Positions 7,441 to 16,486 are shown, counted from the first letter of the stretch. The stretch is 64,000 nt of DNA from an uncultured Corynebacterium sp. (GCA_946223355.1 CAMIPB010000013.1:1-64000), one strand, 5' to 3'. Made by a program: numbers and translations. Notes: a model not told the origin generated them from the sequence alone.

Positions 7441-10400
7441 ATGCTTGGTACAAGGCCTGACTCTGTCGTAGTGCCGGTTGATGCGCATCAGCGAACCGCT
7501 GCGGCAGCACCACCGGAAGGCAGCCTGACAGTTGAGGCTGTTCCACCAGCACACAAACCGCAACCCGTGCCCATCATGCGGCTTATTTTGCCCATCGTGA
7601 TGGTAGTGGGTATGGTGGGCATGGTTGTTCTCATGGTCATTGGTGCCGGACCAGACCGCAACATCTCACCAATGATGTTGATGTTCCCGCTCATGATGTT
7701 GATGTCTGTGGCTGCCATGTTTGGCACGCAGCCAGCAAACGAAGACCCTGACGAGGTGAGACGCACGTACCTGCGTCATATTGCACAGGTACGTGATGAA
7801 GCCCTCGCAAACGCCAAAGCACAACGACAGGCAGAAAACTGGAGGCATCCAGATCCTCGACAAATACAAGCCTGGGCAGGTACACCTCGGCTGTGGGAAC
7901 GTAGCAGTGACTGCGCAGACGCTCTTGAGGTACGCATCGGTACTGGGCCAGCAGCACTGTGTACCCCGTTAGAAGTGCCGGATCCCGGGGAGACTGAGGG
8001 ATTAGACCCAGTGTGTGCAGTAAGCGTGCGTCACTTAGTAGCAGCTGTCAGCGCTGTTCCCGGTATCCCCGTGGTACTTCAGTTGCAAGCATTTAATTTC
8101 CTAGGCCTGGCTGGACCTGCAGCGAGGGGTGTGGCAAGAGCGCTAGTAAATTCTCTAGTCTGTGCGCACGGCCCGGAAACCGTCAGCGTTTCGGTGATCG
8201 GCAGGACTGCAAACGGCGACATTGTCTATGATGCAGCTACGCCAGGGTGGGAGTGGATTAAATGGTTACCGCACTCCCGAAATAAGGAATCTGCTACTTT
8301 TCAGATCCTGCTTGTAGACAGTGTTCCCACCACAGGTCTTGAGGATTTTATTGACTCTTCTCAATGGACCACCATCGTGGATGTTTGTTCGTTGCGCTCG
8401 TCTGCTTTGGGGGTGCTCGCAGAACATGAGGGCCTTCGCCTGTGGGCAGGTGATGAGCTGCGAGTGGTTACTGCCGCAGGCGAGGAAGTGCTCGGCGAAC
8501 CAGACATTTTAAGTGCTACCGAGATGGCCATCTTTGCCAGAAGCCTAGCGCGGTTCCGACGTCCCGAAAATGCCACCCACACACGGGGAGAAACCAGCGG
8601 TGACCTGCTAGAAATGTTAGGAATCGGCAGCGTAGATAATCTTAAGGCAGAGAATATGTGGCCGGGATATGACGGGAGTTCTAGCCGGCTTGCGGTACCG
8701 ATTGGACTGAGCCCAGACAAACAACCGGTGCGCCTTGATTTCAAGGAATCTGCGCAAGGAGGCATGGGGCCACACGGGCTATGCATCGGTGCCACGGGAT
8801 CTGGAAAGAGTGAGGTCTTAAGAACTGTTGTGGCGGCGCTTGCTGCAACACACAGCCCGCATGAGCTCAATTTTGTCCTCGTGGATTTTAAAGGTGGTGC
8901 AACGTTTCTCGGTTGTGAGGATTTACCACACACCTCCGCAGTGATTACTAACTTGGAGGAGGAATCCATCCTTGTTGATCGCATGTTTGATGCGATCTCT
9001 GGCGAAATGCAGCGTCGGCAGCATGTACTGCGTGAAGCTGGGAACTTTGCCAATGTGACCGATTACACCGCCGCCCGAAACCTTCAGCTCGAAGAAAACG
9101 GTCATACAAACATGGAGCCACTTCCAGCATTAATGATCATTGTGGACGAGTTTTCTGAACTTCTTGGCCACCACCCAGATTTCGCGGAACTCTTCGTAGC
9201 AGTAGGACGCCTTGGCCGATCGCTCCACGTGCACTTGCTGTTGGCGTCTCAACGTCTCGAGGAAGGGCGCCTGCGTGGGCTCGACTCGCACCTTTCTTAT
9301 CGCATAGGTTTGAAAACTTTTTCTGCAGGTGAATCCCGGCAGGTACTCGGAGTGCCAGATGCCTATCACCTTCCCGCGCAGCCAGGAGCGGGGTATCTCA
9401 AAGCGGATTCTAAAGAGCTACAGCGTTTCCAAGGTGCGTATGTTTCGGGTCCTGTCAGAAAACTAGTAGTGGCCAACACCACTTATAACCGTGACAAGCC
9501 TCAAACGCCTCCACCCCTACGCGTTGAGATATTCGCTGACTGGATGAAAAACCACGATACTCCCGAGGAACAAGTAGAAGAAAAGTGGGAAGAAGATCAG
9601 TCCACGACGCTACTCAAAGAAGTCGTGCACGCTTCTAAGCAGGTAGCAACGTTGAGAGGGCAGAAGGCACACAACATGTGGTTGCCTCCACTACCCGCAT
9701 CCGTACCTTTACCAAACGTCGTGGAAGACCACGGCCATCTTCAGTGCGCCATCGGCATCATTGATCGACCATTTCAACAACGCCAAGACCCTTATATCCT
9801 TAACCTCGGCGTGGACGGTGGACACCTTGCGTTATGTGGTGGACCGCAGTCCGGAAAATCAAATGCTTTGCGCAGCCTAGTGACCTCCCTAGCCGCCACA
9901 CATTCACCGGAGAATATTCGTTTCTACGTCCTGGATTTAGCTGGTGGTCAACTTGCTAGCCTGGCCCGTCTGCCGCATGTGGCAGGCGTTGCCCAGCGTG
10001 ATGAATCAGAGAAAGTCCGCCGAGTCGTCGATGAGGTTAGTGGATTCATAGAAAACCCAGAACACCGGCATACATTCCTCATAATCGACGGCTGGCACCA
10101 TATTGGAAACTCCAACGCAGATTACGAAGAACTAGTAGAAGTTATTGCCCGGCTCGTGGTAGACGGACCAGGTGCGCGAGTACACGTGTGTATATCTACT
10201 GGTCGATGGACCACCATCCGCCCGGCAGTACGCGATCACATCAGCCATCGAATCGAACTACACCTCGCTGAACCACTGGACTCCCTCATCGACCGTAAAA
10301 AGCAAGAAAAGCTGCCCTCCTTACCTGGCCGTGGACTCACCACTAACGGTGAGTCCATGCTGCTAGCTCACAGTAGTAACCAAGACATAGCGCATGTGTG

Positions 10401-11196
10401 CAGTCAAGCAGAACGCGCCGGGCTATCGCCCGTACCACGTCTCAAGATGTTGCCTGAGTGCATTTCAGTTAGTGACCTCAAACCGGTCGAGCATGGTCTG
10501 CCGTTTGCCATCGGTGGCCGGGATATGGGCACGGTGGTATGGCACCCCAGGGGCCATGGGCATTTCATGTGTGTCGGCTCCAGCGGTTCAGGCAAATCTA
10601 CCTGGGTGCGAACGCTGCTGTCAGGAATCTCCTCGCTGGGCAAGGAGAGGGCGCGAATCGTGCTTATCGATCATCGCCGAGCACACCTCGGCCAGGTAAA
10701 AGAGAACATGCTCGCCGCTTACTCTGCATCCTCCGAGGCAACGGAACAATCACTTGCCAGCACCGTAGTTACTTTGAGCGAACGGTTACCCGGCGCGGAT
10801 GTGACGCCGGAGCAGCTGGCAGCGCGCAGCTGGTGGGAGGGGCCCGATATCTACATTGTCATTGATGATGCGGACCTGGTGAGTGAGATGGCCGTCGAGA
10901 GCTTGATTCCACTGTTGCCGCATGCGCGCGATATTGGGCTGCATCTAATTCTTGCCCGTAAATCTGGTGGCATCGGCCGTGCGATGTTTAACCGGTTTTT
11001 CAGCGCAGTGAAGGACCTTCAACCTGCCGTTCTTGTGCTTGATGCTGATCGTGATGAAGGCGCCATCTTTGGAATTAAGCCTGTTACTTTGCCACCTGGT
11101 CGCGGCACCTATCTTGCGCGTGGACACAACCTAGGTCTTATCCACATCGCGCAGGCTATCTCTACCACTGACAACGTCTTAGATAACAATCATTAA
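7441..11196 (+). CDS. eccC: Type VII secretion ATPase EccC (three FtsK/SpoIIIE domains)
   Basis: Motor ATPase of the ESX machine, which recognises WXG100 substrates. Length 1251 aa. There are two hydrophobic stretches near residues 45-70 and 75-95, then three FtsK/SpoIIIE ATPase modules with Walker A motifs GATGSGKS (~450), GGPQSGKS (~800) and GSSGSGKS (~1046). Walker B-like strands are LVDFKGG and IIVDEF in module 1, YVLDLAGG and LIIDGW in module 2, and VLIDHRR and IVIDDAD in module 3. Only module 1 has the VDE catalytic arrangement. It is a single polypeptide, not split into EccCa and EccCb. ATG 7441 is preferred over TTG 7429 because GGGGGA sits 3-8 bases before it. Confidence 0.96.
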   Translation: MLGTRPDSVVVPVDAHQRTAAAAPPEGSLTVEAVPPAHKPQPVPIMRLILPIVMVVGMVGMVVLMVIGAGPDRNISPMMLMFPLMMLMSVAAMFGTQPANEDPDEVRRTYLRHIAQVRDEALANAKAQRQAENWRHPDPRQIQAWAGTPRLWERSSDCADALEVRIGTGPAALCTPLEVPDPGETEGLDPVCAVSVRHLVAAVSAVPGIPVVLQLQAFNFLGLAGPAARGVARALVNSLVCAHGPETVSVSVIGRTANGDIVYDAATPGWEWIKWLPHSRNKESATFQILLVDSVPTTGLEDFIDSSQWTTIVDVCSLRSSALGVLAEHEGLRLWAGDELRVVTAAGEEVLGEPDILSATEMAIFARSLARFRRPENATHTRGETSGDLLEMLGIGSVDNLKAENMWPGYDGSSSRLAVPIGLSPDKQPVRLDFKESAQGGMGPHGLCIGATGSGKSEVLRTVVAALAATHSPHELNFVLVDFKGGATFLGCEDLPHTSAVITNLEEESILVDRMFDAISGEMQRRQHVLREAGNFANVTDYTAARNLQLEENGHTNMEPLPALMIIVDEFSELLGHHPDFAELFVAVGRLGRSLHVHLLLASQRLEEGRLRGLDSHLSYRIGLKTFSAGESRQVLGVPDAYHLPAQPGAGYLKADSKELQRFQGAYVSGPVRKLVVANTTYNRDKPQTPPPLRVEIFADWMKNHDTPEEQVEEKWEEDQSTTLLKEVVHASKQVATLRGQKAHNMWLPPLPASVPLPNVVEDHGHLQCAIGIIDRPFQQRQDPYILNLGVDGGHLALCGGPQSGKSNALRSLVTSLAATHSPENIRFYVLDLAGGQLASLARLPHVAGVAQRDESEKVRRVVDEVSGFIENPEHRHTFLIIDGWHHIGNSNADYEELVEVIARLVVDGPGARVHVCISTGRWTTIRPAVRDHISHRIELHLAEPLDSLIDRKKQEKLPSLPGRGLTTNGESMLLAHSSNQDIAHVCSQAERAGLSPVPRLKMLPECISVSDLKPVEHGLPFAIGGRDMGTVVWHPRGHGHFMCVGSSGSGKSTWVRTLLSGISSLGKERARIVLIDHRRAHLGQVKENMLAAYSASSEATEQSLASTVVTLSERLPGADVTPEQLAARSWWEGPDIYIVIDDADLVSEMAVESLIPLLPHARDIGLHLILARKSGGIGRAMFNRFFSAVKDLQPAVLVLDADRDEGAIFGIKPVTLPPGRGTYLARGHNLGLIHIAQAISTTDNVLDNNH

Positions 11197-11206
11197 GGGG
11201 GATGCA

Positions 11207-12244
11207 ATGCACTCAAAGGTTCACGAAAATGACCATGACTTGCTCATAACAGTTTTAGACTCAGCAACTGTTTTTGAAGGGGCAGAAACAGTTTATCGCT
11301 ACGATTTGCCGGGAAGCGGAGTACTTGGGGGATGGGCTGCTGAAGGAATTATTGAACAAGCTCGAATCCTGTGTGCGCAGTCCTGGCCGGAGGTAAGCAT
11401 TGCTGTTCAAGCAGATGAAGGAGCTACCACCATTGCACATACCGCGGCAGTGATGCTCGCCGACGAACTCCAACAGTTAGGCGCTACCGCTTCGGCGCTC
11501 ACCAGCGTCACTGCGACTCCTAGCACGAGCCCTCAACCTGACCTGGACCTGTCTGAAAAAGATCCGGAACTGGATCTGCAACGGGCTCGTACTGCAGAGC
11601 GTGCCGACGTCCCGCGGCAGTCGTCGAATGCAAAGAAGTTCGCCGTTGGTTTGCCGCAAGGGCTCAATGTGTTTCACGTGGCTGCGGTTTTAGTAGTGGT
11701 TGTCGTCGGTGTTTCCGCGTGGTGGGCGACAGCTAAATCAGCTGGGAATGCCGGGGGACCGTCGAGTGCTCAAGCCGCAAGTGTTGCTAGCCCTTCAGCT
11801 CCTGCGCACACTGTGCCTGAAGAAAGCCGTGATGCCCAGCCACTGCAAGAATCGCCAGTTGTCGTGCTCGAAGAAGACGATCTTCGAGTCGAACTGCCTT
11901 TGGGGTTTACCGCCTCAGTGAAACAGGACGTTGTCACGGCAACTGGTGAAGATCCAGATCTGAGAATCTTGCTTGCTGCTGACCCCGCCTATTCCGTGCC
12001 GCAAAACGTTTTGTTCGCAGAAATCAAGCTGCAAATTGCAGGAGACAAACAGCTACGGAAGATTCACGAAAATGACCAGCGATTGGTTTATACCGAAGCC
12101 CCAGGCGACGGTTCCACAGTTACTTGGACCACGTGGGTAGAGGATAACTACCAAATGTCGGTTGGGTGTCACAGCAAGGAGGAAACTACCACCGTACAAA
12201 AAGCAGCGTGCCGGATGGCTGTGGATTCTGTGGAACGGCAGTAG
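11207..12244 (+). CDS. Type VII secretion-associated membrane protein, Rv3446c-type
   Basis: A 345-aa single-pass membrane protein. It has a cytosolic N-terminal domain (1-~95), a linker, a transmembrane helix (~156-175), and an extracytoplasmic C-terminal domain (~225-345) resembling the TIGR03931 'Rv3446c family' domain of type VII secretion loci (segment DLRVELPLGFTA, ending CRMAVDSVER). It starts 10 bp after eccC with GGGGG 5 bases before ATG 11207, so it is surely co-transcribed with eccC. Its role is unknown. The same neighbour occurs between eccC4 and the esx genes in M. tuberculosis (from memory), which suggests a conserved accessory role in ESX-4. Confidence 0.8.
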   Translation: MHSKVHENDHDLLITVLDSATVFEGAETVYRYDLPGSGVLGGWAAEGIIEQARILCAQSWPEVSIAVQADEGATTIAHTAAVMLADELQQLGATASALTSVTATPSTSPQPDLDLSEKDPELDLQRARTAERADVPRQSSNAKKFAVGLPQGLNVFHVAAVLVVVVVGVSAWWATAKSAGNAGGPSSAQAASVASPSAPAHTVPEESRDAQPLQESPVVVLEEDDLRVELPLGFTASVKQDVVTATGEDPDLRILLAADPAYSVPQNVLFAEIKLQIAGDKQLRKIHENDQRLVYTEAPGDGSTVTWTTWVEDNYQMSVGCHSKEETTTVQKAACRMAVDSVERQ

Positions 12245-12257
12245 CAAATTTCCTCAA

Positions 12258-12332
12258 CGAAGAGGGAACCCTTTTCGCCTTAACCCAGTCCAATACAAGT
12301 GAGAAGGGAAACACATACCGATTCCTTTTCAC
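12258..12332 (+). other. Two consecutive hairpins in the leader of the esx genes
   Basis: CGAAGAGG (12258-12265) pairs with CCTTTTCG (12270-12277), and GTGAGAAGG (12299-12307) pairs with CCTTTTCAC (12324-12332), each with a G-U pair. Neither has a clean U tract. They could be RNA processing or stabilising structures that raise esx expression above that of eccC, or weak attenuators. Confidence 0.35.
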
Positions 12333-12375
12333 TTTCACTCACACGATTTCTAGGAAATAGGAGGGGCAAGAAATC

Positions 12376-12693
12376 ATGACCCAGACTTTCAAGACTGAAG
12401 CAGACGTTATGGTGGCAGCGGCGCAGCGCGTCGACGACACCAACCAGCGTGTGCAGAATGAACTCAACCGCCTCGAGCGCACTGTTGAAGGACTGCGCTC
12501 CAATTGGGAGGGTAAAGCGCAGGTTTCCTTCAATAACTTGATGATTCGTTACAACGAAAACGAACGCAAGCTGGGCGAAGCCCTCGCAGCTATTGCAGAA
12601 AACATCCGTGACAACAGCCGTCATTTCGAAAATGTTGAGGCAGAAAACGAATCCATTTTCACCAATGTTGGCGCAGCGGGCCTCGCACTCTAG
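12376..12693 (+). CDS. WXG100 family type VII secretion substrate (EsxB/CFP-10-like)
   Basis: A 105-aa helical hairpin protein with the W-x-G turn NWEG at W44, the hallmark of WXG100 proteins secreted by ESX systems as dimers. The C-terminal YxxxD/E export signal is not exact: at the expected place the protein reads FENVE (F84 to E88), with Phe in place of Tyr. YNENE at residues 59-63 fits the pattern but is close to the turn, not in the C-terminal tail. A GGAGGGG ribosome-binding site precedes ATG 12376. It lies 71 bp before a second WXG100 gene, its likely partner. Confidence 0.9.
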   Translation: MTQTFKTEADVMVAAAQRVDDTNQRVQNELNRLERTVEGLRSNWEGKAQVSFNNLMIRYNENERKLGEALAAIAENIRDNSRHFENVEAENESIFTNVGAAGLAL

Positions 12694-12764
12694 CCTGCAC
12701 GCGCGATACAGAAACTCAGAATATTCAACACTTCACTAGGTCACTACTTGCAAGGGGATAAATC

Positions 12765-13052
12765 ATGACGGGGATCAAGTACCAGTTCGGCAATATTCAA
12801 GCCGGCGCACAAGACATTAACGCTTCCGCAATGGCAATCAACTCGGAGCTTGATGAGCTCAAGCAGATGCTTCAGCCGCTCGTTTCTACTTGGGAAGGCG
12901 AGTCTGCTGCTGCATACAATGCTGCACAGGCCAAGTGGGATACCGCAGCGAAAGAGCTCAACCAGGTTTTGGCCACGATTTCAAAATCTGTCGAGGAGAG
13001 CAATAATCGAATGAGCCACATCAACCGTGTTGCTGCAAACAGCTGGAGCTAG
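12765..13052 (+). CDS. WXG100 family type VII secretion substrate (EsxA/ESAT-6-like)
   Basis: A 95-aa protein with the WXG turn STWEG at W43 and predicted helices on either side; it ends with no Y-x-x-x-D/E motif. It is expected to form a heterodimer with the preceding 105-aa WXG100 protein and to be exported by the EccB/C/D machine encoded upstream. AAGGGG lies 7-12 bases before ATG 12765. A long terminator hairpin follows at 13132-13203. The gene corresponds in position to the esxT/esxU pair of mycobacterial ESX-4, but I cannot say which is which. Confidence 0.9.
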   Translation: MTGIKYQFGNIQAGAQDINASAMAINSELDELKQMLQPLVSTWEGESAAAYNAAQAKWDTAAKELNQVLATISKSVEESNNRMSHINRVAANSWS

Positions 13053-13131
13053 CAGATTCCACACAACACATCGATTGCGTACATTCGTCAATGAGATAGC
13101 TATCGGAAAGGGATAGCCGCTAGGGGATTGA

Positions 13132-13209
13132 AGCAGTCCTCAAATGCAGGGAACTCGGTATTGGGCACATCGGGTTCGCAATGCACTGCGTTTGAGGGCT
13201 GCTTTTCTT
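13132..13209 (+). terminator. Terminator with long nested hairpin after the esx genes
   Basis: Bases 13132-13149 (AGCAGTCCTCAAATGCAG) pair with 13186-13203 over 18 bp with two G-U pairs. Inside the 36-nt loop GAACTCGG (from 13151) pairs with TCGGGTTC, giving a second stacked stem. TTTTCTT follows. It is unusually long for a simple terminator and would stop the esx transcript. Confidence 0.85.
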
Positions 13210-13340
13210 ACATATATAAGCAGCAACGCTGAAGTGATTTTGGAAGCCGACTTTTTATCTAGCTGCTCACCAGATCCAAAGGACTTTATTTGAGATACGC
13301 CACAAGTGGTGGCTTAGACACTGTCCTTTTAGTCAGACAT

Positions 13341-13362
13341 CAGTACCCTCTTAGGGGTACTG
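13341..13362 (+). promoter_or_regulatory. Hairpin or operator just upstream of the transporter gene
   Basis: CAGTACCC (13341-13348) pairs with GGGTACTG (13355-13362) around a 6-nt loop, 28 bases before the transporter start. With no T tract behind it, it is more likely an operator or a translational control stem than a terminator. Confidence 0.4.
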
Positions 13363-13390
13363 GCCAGTTAAAGGAACGGGTGGCTACTTT

Positions 13391-14983
13391 ATGTTGAATT
13401 TTCTTGCGGAACAACCACTGATTGCGTTGTTCATCATCATGGCTGTTGGATTGGCCTTTGGAAAAATTAAAGCATGGGGAGTTTCTCTCGGTGCTGCTGC
13501 CGCGATGTTCGTCGCACTTGGATTGTCTACCGCAAATCCAGATATTGCTCTACCGCCGTTGATTTACCAGTTCGGTTTGGCGCTATTTGTCTACGTCATT
13601 GGTCTTAATTTCGGTGCGACTTTTTTCAAAGATTTTGTTAATCGCGGTTGGAAACTGTCGTTGATGACGATCGCCATGATGTTTACGCTGGCTGGGTTGA
13701 CCTATGCGGCAATTGAGATCTTTAATCTTGATCCGGCGATCGGTGTGGGTACGTTGGCTGGAGCCACGTCATCGACACCCGGCATGGCTGCAATTGTAGA
13801 GGCCATCGGAGGAGAATCAACACCAGTTGTTGGCTATTCGCTCGCTTATCCAGGTGCAGTCATTGGCACCATTTTGGTGGGGGCCATCGGCATGGGCGTC
13901 CTGCGGGTCAATCACCTCAAAGACGCTCAAGATGAGGGAATGATTTCAGCTCCTTTGGAATGGAAAGCTGTCCGCATCGACAAGGAGATTGACGGCACCG
14001 TAGCTGATATTGCGGAAATCACGGGGGAAAGAATCGTTGCTACTAGGAATTTAGATAATAGTCAGCAGCACACCCTCGCTGAGCCAGAATTAAAGCTATC
14101 TAAAGGTCGGGTGCTCATGATTAATGGCGATGAAGAAGCCGTTAATCGCGCCATTGCCAAGTTGGGAACTGAAATCGAGATGACTCTCGATGAAGATGCA
14201 GGCCTTATTTATACGCGCGTTACTTTGTCGAATCCGGAGATTGCAGGCATGCGTGTTAGTGACATTGACACGGTGAAACACGGTTTCAAGATTGCTCGTG
14301 TGCGTAGCGGTGACCAAGACCGGGTGCCAGACAAAGACATGGTCCTCAATCTTTCTGACCGCATTCGTGTAGTTACTACGCCGGACAATCTCGAGAACGT
14401 AAAAAAATTCCTGGGCAATTCTGAGCGTTCCCTGGGCAACGTGGATCTCTTTCCGTTCGCGGTTGGACTTTTAGCAGGTTTGCTTCTCGGTGCCATTCCA
14501 ATTCCAATTCCAGGTGGCACAACCTTAAATCTTGGCTTTGGTGGCGGGCCAATTGTGATGGGCCTCATTCTTGGCGCGGTAGGGCGAAGTGGTCCAATCA
14601 ATTGGCAGCTTCCGTTCCACGCGCGCCAGACGCTTTCCACGCTCGGGCTCGTCCTCTTCTTGAGCGGTGTTGGTACCTCTGCTGGTGGCAGCTTCCGTGA
14701 GGCAATATCTGACCCAGCGTCATTGATTTATATTGCGGTCGGTCTTGGATTGACCCTTTTCTCCGCAATCGGCCTGGTTGTTGCCGGTATGATGCTCTTT
14801 AAGCTCAAATTCGATGAAGCAATAGGCGTTGCTGCAGGCTTGACCACCAACCCAGCAGTGATGGCGTATCTTAATCCGCAAACTGGAACCCAGTTGGCAG
14901 AACGTGGCTACGCCACCGTTTATCCGACAACAATGATCGGAAAGATATTGATGTGTCAGATACTCGCGCTGCTTGTGGTCTAG
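13391..14983 (+). CDS. AspT/YidE-family transporter with TrkA-C domains
   Basis: A 530-aa membrane protein of the aspartate:alanine exchanger (AAE) type. A block of five or so transmembrane segments (residues ~5-180) is followed by two cytosolic TrkA-C/RCK-C domains (~200-280 and ~285-355) and a second membrane block (~365-530). The motif GTLAGATSSTPGMAA in the first block is echoed in the second block by AAGLTTNPAVMAYL, the usual internal repeat. Family members exchange or export dicarboxylates and amino acids (corynebacterial SucE exports succinate); the substrate here is unknown. AAAGGA precedes ATG 13391. It is transcribed alone, with hairpins on both sides. Confidence 0.85.
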   Translation: MLNFLAEQPLIALFIIMAVGLAFGKIKAWGVSLGAAAAMFVALGLSTANPDIALPPLIYQFGLALFVYVIGLNFGATFFKDFVNRGWKLSLMTIAMMFTLAGLTYAAIEIFNLDPAIGVGTLAGATSSTPGMAAIVEAIGGESTPVVGYSLAYPGAVIGTILVGAIGMGVLRVNHLKDAQDEGMISAPLEWKAVRIDKEIDGTVADIAEITGERIVATRNLDNSQQHTLAEPELKLSKGRVLMINGDEEAVNRAIAKLGTEIEMTLDEDAGLIYTRVTLSNPEIAGMRVSDIDTVKHGFKIARVRSGDQDRVPDKDMVLNLSDRIRVVTTPDNLENVKKFLGNSERSLGNVDLFPFAVGLLAGLLLGAIPIPIPGGTTLNLGFGGGPIVMGLILGAVGRSGPINWQLPFHARQTLSTLGLVLFLSGVGTSAGGSFREAISDPASLIYIAVGLGLTLFSAIGLVVAGMMLFKLKFDEAIGVAAGLTTNPAVMAYLNPQTGTQLAERGYATVYPTTMIGKILMCQILALLVV

Positions 14984-15038
14984 AACCTAAAACCAGCAGC
15001 ATGCTAGCGTCCCTCCACCGAGCCTATTCTCAACGCAG

Positions 15039-15070
15039 AATCTCTCACGGTGCGAGGGATTTTGGTTTTA
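15039..15070 (+). terminator. Terminator after the AspT-type transporter
   Basis: AATCTCTC (15039-15046) pairs with GAGGGATT (15054-15061) with one G-U pair and a 7-nt loop, followed by TTGGTTTT. Confidence 0.75.
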
Positions 15071-15111
15071 AAGCCAAGGTGGAATAAAGTAAGCAGTCTG
15101 TGTGTCGTTCC

Positions 15112-15195
15112 GGCAGCTTTGTGCTGCCTGATGCGTTTGTGGCAGGTCTCCACCGGCCGCTGTTTACAAACGTTAGACGCAAAGAAGATGGCCGG
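15112..15195 (+). promoter_or_regulatory. Structured leader upstream of rplM (candidate r-protein leader)
   Basis: Two stems can form between the upstream terminator and rplM. GGCAGC (15112-15117) pairs perfectly with GCTGCC (15123-15128) with loop TTTGT. CCGGCC (15153-15158) pairs with GGCCGG (15190-15195) across a 31-nt loop. Both lie upstream of the AAGGAG site at 15215. L13 operons of other phyla are autoregulated through leader RNAs; whether this one is has to be inferred. Confidence 0.35.
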
Positions 15196-15225
15196 CAGCC
15201 AAAGACAGACTTATAAGGAGTCGCA

Positions 15226-15669
15226 TTGTCTACTTTCCACCCAAAGAGCGGTGACATTACCCGTAAGTGGTACATCATCGACGCTACTGATGTGGTACTG
15301 GGCAAGCTTGCTTCTACCGTTGCAGATTTGCTGCGCGGTAAGCACAAGCCACAGTTCGCACCAAACGTCGACTGCGGTGACCACGTCATCATTGTCAACG
15401 CTGACAAGATCCACATTTCTTCCAACAAGCGTGAACGCGAAATGCGTTACCGCCACTCCGGTTACCCGGGTGGTCTAAAGTCCATGACCCTTGGTCAGTC
15501 TTTGGATGCCAACCCGGTACGCGTTATTGAGGAAGCAGTGACCGGCATGATGCCGCACAACAAGCTTTCCGCACAGTCCGCGAAGAAGCTGCATGTCTTC
15601 GTAGGCGAGGAGCACCCATACGACGGCCAGAAGCCGGAGACCTTCGAGTTTAAGCAGGTGGCACAGTAA
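15226..15669 (+). CDS. rplM: 50S ribosomal protein L13
   Basis: L13, an early assembly protein of the 50S subunit. Length 147 aa, normal. It shows the conserved HPKSGDITRKWYIIDATD start, the LRGKHKPQFAPNVDCGD segment and the HSGYPGG motif. Start codon TTG 15226 has a good AAGGAG 5-10 bases upstream. It overlaps rpsI (TAATG), the universal rplM-rpsI pair, so the two are translated in a coupled way. Confidence 0.98.
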   Translation: MSTFHPKSGDITRKWYIIDATDVVLGKLASTVADLLRGKHKPQFAPNVDCGDHVIIVNADKIHISSNKREREMRYRHSGYPGGLKSMTLGQSLDANPVRVIEEAVTGMMPHNKLSAQSAKKLHVFVGEEHPYDGQKPETFEFKQVAQ

Positions 15670-16220
15670 TGACCGAGCCAAACAACATCGAGAACGCAAA
15701 CGTAGAAGCTGAAGCTACCGCTGCAGACATCGCTGCAGCACAGGCTGCAACTGAAGAGTTCACCAACACCATCGGTGACTCCGTTGCTCCAGCTGAATCT
15801 GAGCAGGCAGAAGCTGCTGCTCCTGTAGTCCACGAAGGCCCAATCCAGACCGTTGGTCGTCGTAAGCGCGCTATTGCTCGTGTGCGCATGGTTGAGGGGT
15901 CTGGTGAGATCACAGTTAACGGTCGCACCCTGGATGACTACTTCCCAAACAAGTTGCACCAGCAGGACATCCTCTTGCCGTTGACTTTGCTTGAGCGTGA
16001 GAACCAGTTCGACATCAAGGTTTCCGTTAATGGCGGTGGCCCAACTGGTCAGTCCGGTGCTTTGCGCCTGGCGATTGCTCGTGCACTGAACATCTACAAC
16101 CCAGCAGACCGCGCAGCCCTGAAGAAGGCTGGCCTGCTTACTCGTGATGCTCGTGCAGTTGAGCGTAAGAAGGCGGGTCTCCACAAGGCACGTCGCGCAC
16201 CTCAGTACTCCAAGCGTTAA
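15669..16220 (+). CDS. rpsI: 30S ribosomal protein S9 with N-terminal acidic extension
   Basis: S9, whose C-terminal tail reaches the P-site tRNA. Residues ~58-183 are the S9 fold, with QTVGRRKRAIARVRM at its start and the basic end KKAGLHKARRAPQYSKR. Residues 1-~55 are an Ala/Glu-rich acidic extension typical of actinobacterial S9 and not present in E. coli (130 aa). ATG 15669 shares a base with the rplM stop. A strong terminator follows. Confidence 0.98.
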   Translation: MTEPNNIENANVEAEATAADIAAAQAATEEFTNTIGDSVAPAESEQAEAAAPVVHEGPIQTVGRRKRAIARVRMVEGSGEITVNGRTLDDYFPNKLHQQDILLPLTLLERENQFDIKVSVNGGGPTGQSGALRLAIARALNIYNPADRAALKKAGLLTRDARAVERKKAGLHKARRAPQYSKR

Positions 16221-16240
16221 TCTTCTTTTCGCTTGTACGC

Positions 16241-16277
16241 AAAAGTCGCTGTGTCCGAATGGGCACAGCGACTTTTT
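16241..16277 (+). terminator. Rho-independent terminator after rpsI
   Basis: AAAAGTCGCTGTG(T)CC pairs with GGGCACAGCGACTTTTT around loop GAAT, a near-perfect ~15-bp stem ending in a T run. Confidence 0.95.
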
Positions 16278-16486
16278 GTATTCAGATGGCTTTAAAAACC
16301 CGCACTACTTCCAAACGATCTTGTTTTCGCCAGCGATACCGCCATGAAAATTATCGAAGAGCAGAGAAATTTAGCAGCTTAGAAAATAACTCTTTTAGTA
16401 TTGCTAGTTTTCTCTAGATTGTGATGCAATTCTGAAAACTTGTTGGGTGTGCTGCTTCCGTTGCCGTGTGATGCATAATGGAGTCT

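Larger units (their letters stand above)
13053..13390. other. 338-bp intergenic region after the esx genes
   Basis: The gap between the second esx gene and the transporter contains a palindrome GATAGCTATC (13094-13103), the long terminator at 13132-13209 and a small hairpin at 13341-13362 just before the transporter start. No open reading frame or RNA gene was recognised. Confidence 0.7.

Noticed and set aside
16278..16486. Possible small RNA in the AT-rich gap before glmM
   Set aside because: No promoter-terminator pair or stable structure was apparent; only the glmM -10 box could be supported.
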